Positions 42,566 to 54,402 of a stretch of 64,000 bases of DNA are shown piece after piece. The translations under genes and the position numbers were made by a program. The notes beneath the pieces were generated by a model. The model saw nothing but the letters and a program-made list of their open reading frames with translations, made no database searches and was not told the origin of the DNA. How positions within the stretch are numbered: position 1 is the first letter of the stretch; every line of letters begins with the position of its first letter. Origin of the DNA: Tuctoria greenei (lineage: Eukaryota > Streptophyta > Magnoliopsida > Poales > Poaceae); assembly GCA_036927565.1 (NCBI GenBank), contig JAYESD010000001.1, forward strand, positions 17,484,001 to 17,548,000, read 5' to 3'.

Positions 42566-43822
42566 CTAGGATGCCTTTTCTGCTTCTTCAGACCATTGGA
42601 ATGGTCCGGACTTCCTCAATAGCTTGAAGAAGGGTAGTGCCCATTCCGCCAGTCTTGAGATGAACTGGCTGAGGGCAGCTAGACATCCAGTCAGCTTTTG
42701 GATGTCCTTGATGCGGGCTGGTGGCCGCATGTCTTCAATAGCTTTTATCTTTGCTAGATTTGCTTCTATTCCTCGGTGGTTCACCAAGAAACCTAGAAGT
42801 TTTCCGGAGCTAACCCCGAAGACACACTTGTCCGTGTTCAGCTTTGTGCGAGTTACTTGCAACTTGTCAAAGACAACTTGCAAGGTGTCAAGGAATGACT
42901 CCTTCTTGATCTTGATGACGATGTCATCGACATAAACTTCCACTACGTCTCTGATGAGTTCTCCAAAAGTTTTGTACATAGCTCGTACATATGTTGAAGC
43001 AGCATTCTTGAGACCAAATGGCATGGCAGTATAACAATATAATCCATCTACTGTGATGAAGGAGGTATGCTCTTCATCTTCTCTAGACCTTCTGATTTGA
43101 TGGTACCCAGAATATGCATCTAGGAAACACAGTAATTGACACCCGGAGGTGGAATCCACTATCTGATCTATTCTAGGTAGTAGGAATGGATCTTTTGGAC
43201 ATGCCTTATTTAGTGTAGTGTAGTCGATACACATCCGAAGCTTCCCGCCGGCCTTGGGTACAACGACTGGGTTTGCCAGCCATTTTGGGTGGAAGACTTC
43301 TCGGATGAATCCAGCTTTGAGCAACTTCTTCACTTCTTGACGTATGAAGTTTTCTTGCTCTACGGATTGCTTCCGAGGCTTCTGGTGTATAGGCCGAGCA
43401 TCGGGATAAATCTTCAAATTGTGCTCAATCACTTCCCTAGGGCTCCCAAACATTTGCGATGGTTGCTAGGCAAACACGTCGACATTAGCCCGAAGGAAAG
43501 TGATGAGCGCGAGTTCCTATTTGTCACTCAGACCGCCCGATATACGAGTGGTCTGAGCAGTGTCAGAACCAATTTGGATGACTTTGACGGGAATGTCGGT
43601 GTCACTGCTTGGTTGCACGCGAGGTGCGGAGGTTGAGCCTCGATGACGAATGCTCGGGGGTTTTTGAGCTTGCTCCTTTTCGGATTCTTCCTCCTGCGCT
43701 GTAGCAAGCGCATGGAGTTCTTCTAGAGCTGTCACTCCGGCAGTGCGATCTCCACGGATCCGGAGAACACCGGCTGGTGTTGGCATCTTCAACACCAAGT
43801 AGTCATAATGAGCAGCAGCCAT
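42566..43822 (-). pseudogene. pol: Retand reverse transcriptase region
   Basis: The minus frame 43453-42566 encodes RT: GFIREVFHPKWLANPVVVPK, MCIDYTTLNKACPKDPF, FLDAYSGYHQI, MPFGLKNAASTY and the catalytic YVDDIV, then the thumb/connection (GFLVNHRGIEANLAKIKAI, LTGCLAALSQFISRLAEWALPFF). Upstream 43822-43454 is the protease-RT linker in the same frame, with stops at 43517 and 43454. Downstream a frame change leads to the RNase H part. RT motifs themselves appear intact. Confidence 0.8.
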
Positions 43823-43825
43823 GAA

Positions 43826-44296
43826 CTAGTATAAGGCTGGCCTGCCCAAAATGGCATTGAAGGGTAAGTTGATCTGTGCCACGTCGAAGACCAACTTCTC
43901 AGTGCAGTAATTCTCCCGGGTCCCGAAGGTCACCGGAAGAGTAATTGCACCGAGCGGAGTTATGGCCCCCGGACCTACTCTGGAGAAAGGTCGAGGGGGG
44001 CGAAGGTCCAAAGGTCAGAGCTGAAGCTTGACGAAAGCTTCAAAGCTTATGAGGTTCAGCCCCAAACCTATGTCCACCAGTACATGGTGGAGTTGGATGT
44101 TGTTGATGGTCGAAGATACCATCAATGGGAGTTGGCCAGCTCCGATCATATTCTGACGGTAGTCTGATCGTTGATAGTGATGGCAGTGTCCGTCCACTTT
44201 TGGTGCGACTCTGCCCTGCGGGTGGGAGCTACTGAGGCCATGTCCCGCCGCATAGTCTTGATGACACGGCGAAAGGTGATGTCCCACGAACCGCAA
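43826..44296 (-). pseudogene. Retand protease region
   Basis: The minus frame carries HHVLVDIGLGLNLISFEAF, matching the Gypsy retropepsin active-site region where D-T/S/G-G is expected; here the residues are D-I-G, so activity is doubtful. A stop follows at 44014, and the frame resumes with ITLPVTFGTRENYCTEKLVF and NAILGRPALY. It continues the gag frame only after a shift near 44290. Confidence 0.65.
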
Positions 44297-45925
44297 AGAT
44301 GGTGTTCATGGTTTTCCGACGTTCATTGTCGGAGACGTTGGAGTCATCGTCGATGGAGGTGTAAACAGCCTTCAAGACCTTTTTAGAGTCGTGAAAGCCT
44401 AACTCCTCTTCAGCCAGAGCTTCGTCGACTTTCTGTTTTCCTTCCATTTGACGGAAAGGAACTTCTTCCCGGCGCTTGTTGTAGCGCTCGGCAAGGTTCT
44501 GTACCTCCCGGCATTCTTCTAGGTTGTGGTTGTTCGACTTATGTATAGGACACCACATCTTGGAGCTGCCACCGTCTTCAGATGACGGCCGAGGTCGTTT
44601 CTCGGGGCGTGGCCCCCGGCCACCCGGAGCTACAGCAGTTACAGCAGTTGGTGTGCCTGCCGATGGCTTTTTCTTACCGTTGGACTTTTTCTTCTTTTTA
44701 CCACTCCCGGAGGTAGTGGCTTCACCCTTGGAGGATTTTTCGTTGTCCTCCGAAGGTGTTTGGGAGTGCATATCACGGCCCTCCACACCTTTGGCACATT
44801 TATCTGCCAAGCTGAAGAGTTTCGTGATGCTGGTGATCTCCTTGGTCACCAGCTTCTCCAGCATCTTCTTGTCTCATATGCCATATTGAAATGCCACAAT
44901 AACAGAGGCGCTAGAGATAGAAGGAATAGTGTTTCGTACCTGGGAGAACCTCTGGATGAAAGATCACAGGGACTCTCCCCCCTTTTGCTTGACAGCAAAA
45001 ATGTCCGATTCGGTGCCTGGTCGGGTGTATGAACTCCCGAAATTGGCAGTGAACTGTTGGCACAGTTCCGCCCAACTATTGATGGAGTCGGGCGGAAGGC
45101 TCATGAACCAGGACCTGGCGGTCCCAGTCAAAGCCACAGGGAAATAGTTGGCCATTACAGCCTCGTTGCCTCCGGCCGCAAGGATTGCGGTGGAGTAGAT
45201 TGGAGAAACTCAACGGGATTGACAGTCCTGTCAAATTTCTCCGGTAGGTGAGGCCGAAACTTTTGTGGAAATCTGACCATGCGTAGGTGCATGGCCAGGG
45301 CAGAACAGCCTCCTCCGACTCCCTCAGGAGCAGGACTGTCTCGAGCCTCTCGCCTCTCGTGAGCGTGCTCGATATGGACGCGGCCATCCTGTTGACGGTA
45401 ACGGCGATCAAGCTCCGCTCGGAGGTCATGAGTTGAAAGCCTGGTTACTGTATGGGTGCGTCGCACCCCAGAAGGCAGCGACGTCGCTTGTTGAGACGCA
45501 GCACGCCTCCTATTTTGGGAAGCATGCAGACCAAGTCTGCACGACACGCTCTGATGCTGCGATGGGGCCCGCCCCAAGGGGGGGACCTTGGTTGCTGATG
45601 CAATCGGCTGCTGCTGCAACCAAATGTTCCACATCAGCCCTCCACTCCTCCATTGCACCCTGGAGTAACCTGTAGGTGGTTGGCGTTGGAGAAGAGCGCA
45701 CTCGGCATGAAGCGCGTGTTCAGGGTTGTTGTTAGCCGATGTCGTGATCGGCACAAATGCCCCATCCCGCTGTCTAGCTTGATTCGCCGGTGTGGATGGT
45801 GGCGGTGGAGGCACGACTCCTACTAGAGCCACAACACCTATTGGCAGCTGCATGTTGGAGGGGTTGCCTCCAGCAGGTTGCGCAGCAGGGTTGCCGTTTG
45901 ACGATCCAGCAGCGGAGTTCACCAT
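44229..45925 (-). pseudogene. gag: Retand Gag region
   Basis: Met 45925 opens a Pro/Ala/Gln-rich N-terminus. The retrotransposon gag core follows after a frameshift near 45155: LTGTARSWFMSLPPDSINSW, ELCQQFTANF, then TKEITSITKLFSLADKCAKG, a Lys-rich stretch (KKKKKSNGKKK) and a CxxH...H....C finger (WCPIHKSNNHNLEECREV) typical of this lineage. Stops occur at 44962 and 44874. Probable role before decay: particle formation and RNA binding. Confidence 0.75.
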
Positions 45926-45945
45926 GTTTGAATCTCGGGCGCCCC

Positions 45946-45961
45946 TACCTAGCGCGCCAAC
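45946..45961 (-). other. Primer-binding site, Retand
   Basis: On minus ttggcgcgctaggtagg follows the LTR end. Such ttggcgcg-starting sites are common next to grass Gypsy LTRs. The tRNA species was not checked. Confidence 0.6.
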
Positions 45962-46803
45962 TGTCGGAGTGTTGTTCCGGCAATTCTCCCGATACTACTG
46001 TTAGTAGCTCGCAAAGTTTGTAGTTAGGTATTGGGTGCGCAGAGATTCAGAACACGATGGCAAGTTGACACAAGGATCTACGTGGTTCGGGCCACCTAAG
46101 CGTAATACCCTAATCCACGGGGTGTGTAGTTGTTGTATTGAGCGTCTAGGAGTCGAGAGTTCCCAGAGAGCGAGAGCCGAGAGGAGCCCCCCTGTGTATC
46201 GTCAACCAGTCCTTTTATAGTACAAGGACTGGTCGTTACACCGTTAGCCTGGCCCAACATGTTGCCCTGGCAGTTAATGATGCTTAATACACAATTAATG
46301 AGGTTAATTACCCTTAATAGCATGGTAACGGGCCTTGACAGTGCCGTTACTGGTATTAAGGGCCTTCCGATCGTGTGTCATTAATATGGTATTAGTGACA
46401 CTTAATCGGGTCTTGAAGTCTTTGATTGCCCCTTGAAGGTCCAAGCCGTTGGGGGTCCACCAGTCTGATTGTTGAGGCTGAAGGTCCGGCGGTTGGACAC
46501 GTGGCAGCTTTGGAGCTTTCCGTCTGGGATGGGTAGGTCTGGTGTAGATATACACATGTCGGTACCAGAGCTTCCCTCTGTCGGGGGTTAGGTCCGGCGG
46601 TGCCGCACAGGTGTTTACCCCGGAGCTATCCCATGCGTGGGATGTAGGTCCGGTTGCAATATACACGTGGCAGCACCGGGACTAACCATAGATGGGAGGC
46701 AGGTCTGGTCCCGCATGACGCGTGGGGCCTTCAACTCAGACAAGTGAAGTTCCTTTGGTCTTTTTGTAGTCCCAAGGGGTATACGGTACGCAGGGTACCG
46801 ACA
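45962..46803 (-). repeat. Retand right (5') LTR
   Basis: 842 bp, TGTCGGAGTG...GGTACCGACA with matching TGTCGG/CCGACA ends. A TATA box ctataaaagg on minus at 46220-46211 fits the coding direction. The partner LTR is not in the window. Confidence 0.8.
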
Positions 46804-48919
46804 CACTCTAACCATGGAAGTTGTCCAGGTGCTCATAACCGGGAGCACGACTATCATGATAGTTTTTAACACTCTACAGAGGTTGTACCACTTATACCCA
46901 CGTCTTTGTGATTTCATCACCTTTCGGTGACTAAGAACCTCCATTATGCCGTCTCACACTTCCGTAGGTGTGTGGCCAAGAGATCACAAAATAGCCTTTA
47001 CAATGGGACCACCAGCATGTACGAACCCATTGAGGTTTCACCGGTAGCGATGTCTCCAATTGAGCACATCCTAAACAAAGGGCCCTCTCTTGTGCCATTC
47101 GGATCCCAGGGAGTCCCACCACTCATACAAACCCAATCCAACTCCCCTTCCCTGCTCTTTCAAATGGTTCACGCAATACTAGCAATACCCGAATTAATCA
47201 GCTATGTCGCACCCATACTTGGCCTTGTGGTGGCACTGTAGTCCTGGCCTATTATCGCATGAACTGGTCCTTAGATCCAAGGCAAGCAAAACACCATAAC
47301 TTCCAACCCAATCCACAATCCATGCTTGCTTAGATCTCCCAAGTTCCATGTTACCAATTAACCATATTCATCAATTCTCATCATCCATTAATCTATAATT
47401 AAGTAATTTGGTTGTTTTCCAATCCCAATTAATTTGAGCGAAGCCAAAAGGTAAAAAGCCCTTTCCGACTCTCTACTATGTGTTCCAAGCGATAAGGGTG
47501 GTTAAACAAGTCTAGCAAACTTCCTATCATAGGAGTCCCATCAAATTGACACAAGCATGCAAGTTTGGAAACAAAACATTTAAAAACTATGATCAATATG
47601 ATCAAGGACACTTTTCTTGCTCCTGAGCTTGGTTAGGATGAAAGACTTCAAAATTCTGGTATTGGAGGTCCTCGGCAGCACCCTCTAGCGTAGCACCTTC
47701 TATTACGCGCAATGAACATACAAAATAAGATTACAATCAATAAATGCTCATATGTTACTCAATATGACATGACATGCATGATTAATGCAAATGCGAGGTG
47801 AAACTTGTTAATGAGTTGCTTTTACTGTTTACTAATCAATTACAATTGTTCTTAACAAGTTTATACAGGTTTCAAGTTAATTTACATAAATTTGGAATTA
47901 ATTCAACATTAAACGAATCTAGAGGTCGGACGAGTCCGCTAGGGTCGGACTAGTCCGCCCTACGTAGAACCAGCGAGTTAGGGTTTTCTTGATCCACGAG
48001 AATTGGAAGGATTGGGATTGAATTCACGTGGGAAAGAGAAAGTAGAAGGGGTACCACATGTTTAAACTCTAAGAATAAAGAGTTTGGATGCAACACTTGA
48101 ATCTTGGTGATCTAGGGTTGGTGATGAAGAGTTGAGGGTGAATTGGTGACGAAGAACGAAAACTCGATGAAGATCTTGCCCACTTGATCCTCTTTCGTTT
48201 CCTCCTCTTCTTCTTGCTGTTGGATCTCCTCTTGATGGCGGTTCCCACAAAGTAGGGTTTGGTGGTCTTTCAATTGTGGCAAAGAGATATAAAAGTGGGG
48301 TGTTGGGTTGTTTATATAGGGGTGGAGGTGTGGGGTTTGATGCAATTCGAGTCTAAGGTGGGTGGAGGCCGTGTAGGGGTCCCACATGGGCTCCAAAAAG
48401 GTTAGACACGACATCCTTGGGCCCGCTTAAGGTAAAAACCCTAAATCAAGTTGTGGAGAAAAAGATTGAATTGAAGTCGCGAACACTGGACAAGTACGTA
48501 CTAGACCGGAGTAGTCCGATATTAGCCAGGGGAAAAATGGACAAGTCCGGTATGAAATCGGACAAGTTCGAACTTAGAGAGCAGAACGGACAAGTCCGGC
48601 GGAAAACGGACAAGTCCGGGGACTTAGCAAAATTTTCAAGGATGGGATTACGGACTAGTATGCTATGGACCAGACAAGTCTGAAAACGGTACAAAGAGAA
48701 AAATTGACTAGTCCGCAGCAAAAACGGATATGTCCGAAGAGAGGTCAGAGAGAAATCCAGACTAGTCCGGGGCAAATCAGACAAGTCCGCACTTCACAGC
48801 CTTTTTAAGTGTGGTTTTGCTTCTAATTCATTTCAAACTTGTTCCATTTTATATGGATTAATGTTAAGCATATTTAATGAAGTATGCAATGCATGATGCA
48901 TGAAAATGAGGGTGTTATA
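46804..48919 (-). repeat. Chromovirus LTR, partial
   Basis: On minus the LTR begins TATAACACCCTCATTTTC, close to the TGTAACACC start of Tekay-like LTRs. TATA box cctatataaa at 48320-48311. From 47930 to 48790 there are more than a dozen GGACTAGTCC / GGACAAGTCCGG-type near-palindromes. The 46804-47260 part (accgggagcacgactatcatg..., cagaggttgtaccactt) resembles common grass Gypsy LTR sequence. No gene. Confidence 0.65.
48311..48320 (-). promoter_or_regulatory. TATA box in chromovirus LTR
   Basis: The minus-strand word cctatataaa lies about 600 bp into the LTR and has the orientation of the pol gene. Confidence 0.45.
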
Positions 48920-51900
48920 AACCTACCCCCTGAAAATAAATCTCGGCCTCGAGATTCGACGTAGAAGGAAAGAGGTAGGGAAATTCTTTCTTGAGTTCAT
49001 TTTCTAGCTCCCAGGTTGCTTCCGATTCTGCATGATGCTTCCATTATATTTTACACCATCGAATCTCCTTGTTCCTTGTGACCCTCTCCTTGGATTCCAC
49101 AATTTTGGCCGGTTGCTCGGCACAAGTCAAATTTGCCTCTAGTTCCAATTCTTTCATTGGCACTTGTTCTTTCGATACCCTTAAGGACTTCTTGAGATGT
49201 GAAACATGAAACACATCATATACATCTAAAAGGTGTGTTGGCATCTCCAGTTTATATGCAACTTCTCCTTGTTTGTCCAAAATCTTGAATGGTCCAATAT
49301 AGCGAGGTGCTAACTTGCCTCTGATATTAAACCTCTTATGACCTCGCATGGGTGACACTTTGAGGTAAACAAAGTCTCCCACTTCAAAGGCTAGGTCTCT
49401 CCGTTTATTATTTGCATATCCTTTTTGTCTTGATTGGGAAGCCCACAAATTTTTGAGGATGATCTGAACTTGTTTTTCAGCTTCTTGCAACACATCAGGT
49501 CGAAATACTTGGTTCTCCCCTGTCTCACTCCAAAACAAGGGTGTCCTAAACTTCCTTACATATAATGCTTCATATGGTGACATCTTCAAACTTGCTTGGT
49601 AACTATTGTTATATGAGAATTTTACATATGGCAAGCTTTTGTCCCAACTTCTTCCATGCTTTACAGCACAAGCTCTTAACATGTCCTCTAAAATCTGATT
49701 TGTCCTCTCGGTTTGTCCGTCGGTTTGCGGGTGATATGCAAAGCTGAAATTTAACCTTGTTCCCATAGCTTCATGTAGTTTCTCCCAGAACCTAGAGGTG
49801 AATTGAGAACCTCAGCCCGAGAGTATTTACTTGGGTACTTCATGTCGGCATACAATTTTCTCCATACACAACTCGGCTAACTGTGCAGCGGTATACTTGG
49901 TCTTGATAGGAATAAAATGAGCTGATTTGGTCAACCAATCCATAATAACCCATATTGAATCATAGCCGGACTGGGTTTGTGGTATTCTAATTATGAAGTC
50001 CATACCAATTTCTTCCCACTTCCACTCTGGGATCCTCAATGGCTATAATAATCCGGCTGGCCTTTGATGTTCTGCCTTCACCCGTTGGCACACATCACAT
50101 AAGGCGAAATATTTAGATATATCCTTCTTCATGTCGGCCCACCAATAACAAGTCTTTAAGTCTTTGTACATCTTCGTACAGCCGGGATGAATTGAGTAAG
50201 GTGAGTCATGTGCCTCCTTCAATATCATTTTCTTAATATGCTTAACATTAGGCACAATGATTCTTTTTTCGAGCCATAAGGTACCATGTTCTTCCTCATC
50301 AAATCTGAATTCTCTCCCTTCTTGGGTTCTTTCATTGATTTCCTGAATTTCCTCATCCTTGGTCTAATCTTCCCAAATTTCTTGCTCCAAGGTCGAATTT
50401 AACTACATCATCCCCATCTCATTCACAAATCCGAGATTCAACTGTTCAAACTCCTTGGATAACTCGGATGGCAGCTCTCGAACCATGAGTTTGTGGCTTA
50501 CTCCTTTCTGACTCAAAGCATCGTCCACTACATTGGCTTTCCTTGGATGATAGTTGATTCCCATATCATAATCCTTGATAAGCTCCAACCATCTTCGTTG
50601 CCTCAAATTTAGGTCCATTTTTGTGAAAATATACTTGAGACTCTTATGATCCGTATAAATTTCACACCTATGACCACGGATGTAATGTCTCCAAATCTTC
50701 AAGGCATGCACTACGGTTGCAAGTTTGAGATCATGCGTTGGATAATTCTGCTCATGTTTCTTCAATTGCCTCGATGCATAGACTACCACTTGACCTTGCA
50801 CGAGCACACATCCAAGTCCTTGTCTTGAGGCGACACAATAGATATCAAAACTTTTTCTCACATCCGGCAATATCAAGACTGGGGCTGTAGTTAACCTCTT
50901 CTTTAGCTCCTCAAAACTGTCTTGCCAAGCATGAGTCCATTGGAATGCTTTCCCCTTCATTAATAGTTCTGTCATTGGCTTGGCTATTTTGAAAAAGTCA
51001 TTGATGAACCTACGGTACTATCAAACCATCCCAAGAAAACTCCTTATTTCCTTGACATTCTGCAGCGGTTCCCATTTCAACACATCTCTCACTTTCCCTG
51101 GGTCAACAGAAACTCCTCCTCCCGAGATGATGTGGCCTAAAAATGACACTTCCCTCAACCAAAACTGACACTTGCTGAATTTGGCATACAATTGACGCTC
51201 CCTCAATTTTTGCAACATGAGCCTCAAATGTTCCTCATGCTCCTCCTCACTTCTCGAGTAGATCATAATGTCATCAATGAACACCAAAACAAATGTATCC
51301 AAGTACTCCATGAATACCTTATTCATGAGGTACATAAAGTGTGCAGGTGCATTTGTCAATCCAAAAGAAATCATGGTGTACTCATAAGATTCGTACCGTG
51401 TCTGAAAAGCCGTTTTGGGTATGTCTGACGGTCTGATCTTCATTTGGAAGTAACCTGACCAAAAATCAATCTTGGAGAAAACACAGGCACCCTTCATTTG
51501 ATCAAACAAATCCTTGATGCGGGGTAATGTGTACATGTTCTTGATCATCACCTCATTAAGGGCTCGGTAATCTACACACATCCTTTGGGATCCATCCTTC
51601 TTGTCCACGAAAAGCACTGGCGCTCCCCAAGGTGATGAGCTTGGGTGGATAAAACCCTTCTCTAATTGCTCTTGAATATGCTTCTTGAGCTCAGCTAACT
51701 CCTTAGGAGGAATCCTATATGGCCTCTTAGCTATAGGTGCAGTTCCAGGTATTAACTCAATAACAAATTCTATGTCTCGATCAGGTGGCATACCTAGCAA
51801 CTCATCCGGAAACACATTCAAGAATTCACACACCACTGGAATCTCCTCAATTGCGGCACTTTCCATGTGATTAAGCTCCAATTGCTTCGGTGCATGTTGA

Positions 51901-52341
51901 GATGCTTCAAAATCTATGGTGATCCCTTCCTCATTAGTCAACTTCACCGTCTTTGTGGCATATTGTATAAATCCATTGTGCTTCCTCAACTAGTACATAC
52001 CAAGTATAATGTCCAATCCTTGAGAATCCAAGACAATGAGGTTGGCAAAGAATTCTACCACCTTATTCTAAGGCTTACCTTTGGACATACTATATTTGTC
52101 CGCTTCTCTCCTCCAGGAGATTTAACCAACAAAGTATACTTCATATGAGAGATAGGCAAACTATACTTGGCAACATACTTCGATGCAATGAATGAATGTG
52201 ATGCTCCAGAATCAAATAACATAGTCACAGGGTTGGAGTTTGCGAGAAACATACCAATCACCACGTCATCCGCTTGTTGCGCTTCCTCCGTGGAGACATG
52301 GTTCACATTGCCATGAGCAAAATTTTGTTGTCCACGGTGAA
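48915..52341 (-). pseudogene. pol: Chromovirus pol polyprotein, multiple stops
   Basis: Order on minus: retropepsin (VTMLFDSGASHSFIA, 52341-52055, own frame), then in one shared frame RT (KRPYRIPPKELAELK, WGAPVLFVDKKDGSQRMCVDY, FSKIDFWSGYFQM, VFIDDIMIYS), RNase H (YCVASRQGLGCVLVQ, YTDHKSLKYIF), H2C2 zinc finger (HPGCTKMYKDLK, CDVCQRVK), integrase core (GMDFIIRIP, FAYHPQTDGQTERTNQ) and a chromodomain (ERVTRNKEI, WKHHAESEATWE). The stop codon lies inside the LTR at 48915. Stops between segments lie near 52012, 51020, 50402, 50042, 49826 and 49043, the last within the chromodomain; the protease-RT junction is frame-shifted. The first integrase Asp motif is clear and the second region is decayed. 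The chromodomain in living members targets chromatin. Confidence 0.85.
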
Positions 52342-53941
52342 TGTAGCCTAGAGGGGGGGGGGCGGGGGTGAATAGGCTTTTTGAATTTCTTTTGTTGGAA
52401 CCTGCAACACTTGGCAACTCGATCAAATACAAGAAAATTGGGCTAGTACGGTAGAGTGCGGACTAGTCCGGTGTATGCGGAATAGATTGATCAAGTTTGA
52501 TCGATGACCTCGATCCAATCACTCTATGCAGCGGAAATTAAGTTGTAACTATAGTATGTTGCTTCAATGAATCTAGATATGGCACAAGTTAAGTCTCAAT
52601 GCTTTAACATAATTTGAACAAGATCGATCTAACCCTAGAATGCAATGAATAACAAGAACAAAAGTGAGGACACAATGATTTTATCTCGTGGTTTGATTCC
52701 CACTGAGGAAACCTACATCCACGTTGAGGATCCCACAAATGACCAGGTCTTCACCAACCCTACCCTCGTCGAACCGCCACAAAGGCCAATTCTCTTCCAC
52801 TAATCACAGGGCGTAAATCACCGTGTTCAAGGGGCCTTCTCACAAGTTGTGGGCTACTCAAGAATTACAAATCGAAACACCACCAAACACACTCAAACAA
52901 TATGCAATGAAATAGTGAGAGTGTGTGAGAGAATCAAACCCAAGAGCTCAAGTCGTGACGAACGTGTCTCCCCTTTGATCTAGAGTTAATCCTCAAGGAT
53001 TTGATCTTTCTTGCATTGAATTGTGTGGAGAGACGTGTTTTCTAGGATCTTGGAAGGTGTGACGGCGCAGGGGGGTCGATACTTTGATTAGGGGCCATGC
53101 ACCTCTATTTATACTAGGGTTTCCAAAGGTTACCGTTAGGGTTTTCAAAGTTCGGACTAGTCCGTGGTGGACTCCAGACTAGTCCGGTGTGCGGCGTGTG
53201 GGAAACCCTAAGTGTCTTAAATTATCGGACGTGTCCGGCCACGGGCAGACTAGTTCGATTTTGTCTCTGGAGATGTTTGGACTAGTCCGGCACATATCAG
53301 ACTAGTCCGGTGTGGTTAAACCCTTGGTGAATTGAGGACAAATCCACACTTGGAGGACTTGTCCGATTTTAGTCAGAAGGTTTTCGGACTAATCCGTGCA
53401 AATATCAGACTTGTCCGATTTAGGTCATAAAGATATCGGACTAGTCCATGGTGATATCGGACTTGTCCGACTTCGTGCAAACTGTGAAGTGTTGAGGACT
53501 AGTCCGCACTGGGGAGGACTAGTCCGATCTTAGTCAGAGAGATATCAGACTAGTCCGTGGCGATATCGGACTAGTCCGGTCTGTGGCAACTGGACTATGC
53601 AGACAAGTCCTCTCTGGGAGGACTTTTCCAATTCTGGACAGAGAGAAATTGGACTAGTCCTGGGTTAATCGGACTAGTCCAGACCTGTATAACTTTGTGC
53701 AGTGAGAGTGATTAAAATTTGCTTGAGCTCTTGGGGTGTGATTCGCCAACACACTTCATACACAAAGAGTATTATAATCATTTCTTGAGCTCCTTTCAAC
53801 TTGATTCTTCACTCTCCCTTCTTTTTGCGCTTTGTTCATAATTTCATTAAAACCTGCGCTCATCTCAACAATTTAGTTAGGATATCATTTGCTTGTCATA
53901 AATCAACCAAAACTCACAAGCGATGCCTAGATGCACTTTCA
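52342..53941 (-). repeat. Sirevirus 2 left (3') LTR
   Basis: 1,600 bp, TGTAGCCTAGAGGGGG...GATGCACTTTCA. It holds about twenty GGACTAGTCCG-type near-palindromes between 53150 and 53690. TATA box tataaata on minus at 53113-53106 matches the coding direction. The end (gcctagatgca-tttca then atctccccc) resembles that of Sirevirus 1, supporting a common lineage. Confidence 0.85.
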
Positions 53942-54402
53942 ATCTCCCCCATTTGATGATTGATGACAACCAATTAAGATTTCACAAATATGATTAAAAG
54001 TGCAGAATTTTCATAAAGTGTGCACATATGAGTTTGGAACAAATTAAGTAATGAAAACATGAGACATATGTGCACTCTTTATGGTGGGATGCAAAACTAC
54101 ATGTGTTTGAACAATAATCCTTATATGAATAAGATAAATGGCATAATCATGATAGCATCCAGGTTATCAAGCATGAATATCAATTTCAAAGCATAAAACA
54201 TAAGTCATAAGCACAACAAATTCATAGTTTCACAAACATGTCCAATAGCATAAGAGAGCACAGTCAAAGTTTTACAACCCAAAAGAAACACAAATAGAGA
54301 TCTCCTCTCGCAACCTACAGTTAGGACCTAGAGACTCCCCCACAATCTCTCCCCCTTTGGCATCAAGACACCAAAAAGAAGGAGAGGAGGGATCTAGAAG
54401 AC
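53942..54402. other. Polypurine tract and 3' untranslated region, Sirevirus 2
   Basis: On minus aaatgggggagatt abuts the LTR. The rest is AT-rich without a gene and ends at a second purine run (caaagggggagag on minus) at about 54346-54358, the same phrase as beside the third ORF of Sirevirus 1 (about 24474-24485). Confidence 0.6.

Larger units (their letters stand above)
35620..46803 (-). mobile_element. Tat/Retand-type Gypsy, left end displaced
   Basis: The right LTR (45962-46803), primer site, gag, protease, RT, RNase H and integrase lie on minus, with an additional antisense gene near the 3' side on plus. This is a layout known for grass RIRE2/Grande/Cinful-like elements. Its left LTR is missing because CACTA 2 inserted in the antisense gene at 35619/35620; the rest should lie beyond the other end of CACTA 2. 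The 5 bp after the LTR are cactc, the expected target duplication. All coding parts carry stops or frameshifts. Confidence 0.8.
46804..52341 (-). mobile_element. Tekay-type chromovirus (Gypsy), partial
   Basis: A partial 3' LTR (46804-48919), polypurine tract (on minus caggggg then taggtttata, about 48935-48915) and pol on minus with a C-terminal chromodomain. The element is interrupted by Retand on the left (inside the LTR) and by Sirevirus 2 on the right (in the protease region). Gag and the 5' LTR are outside the window or displaced. Confidence 0.8.
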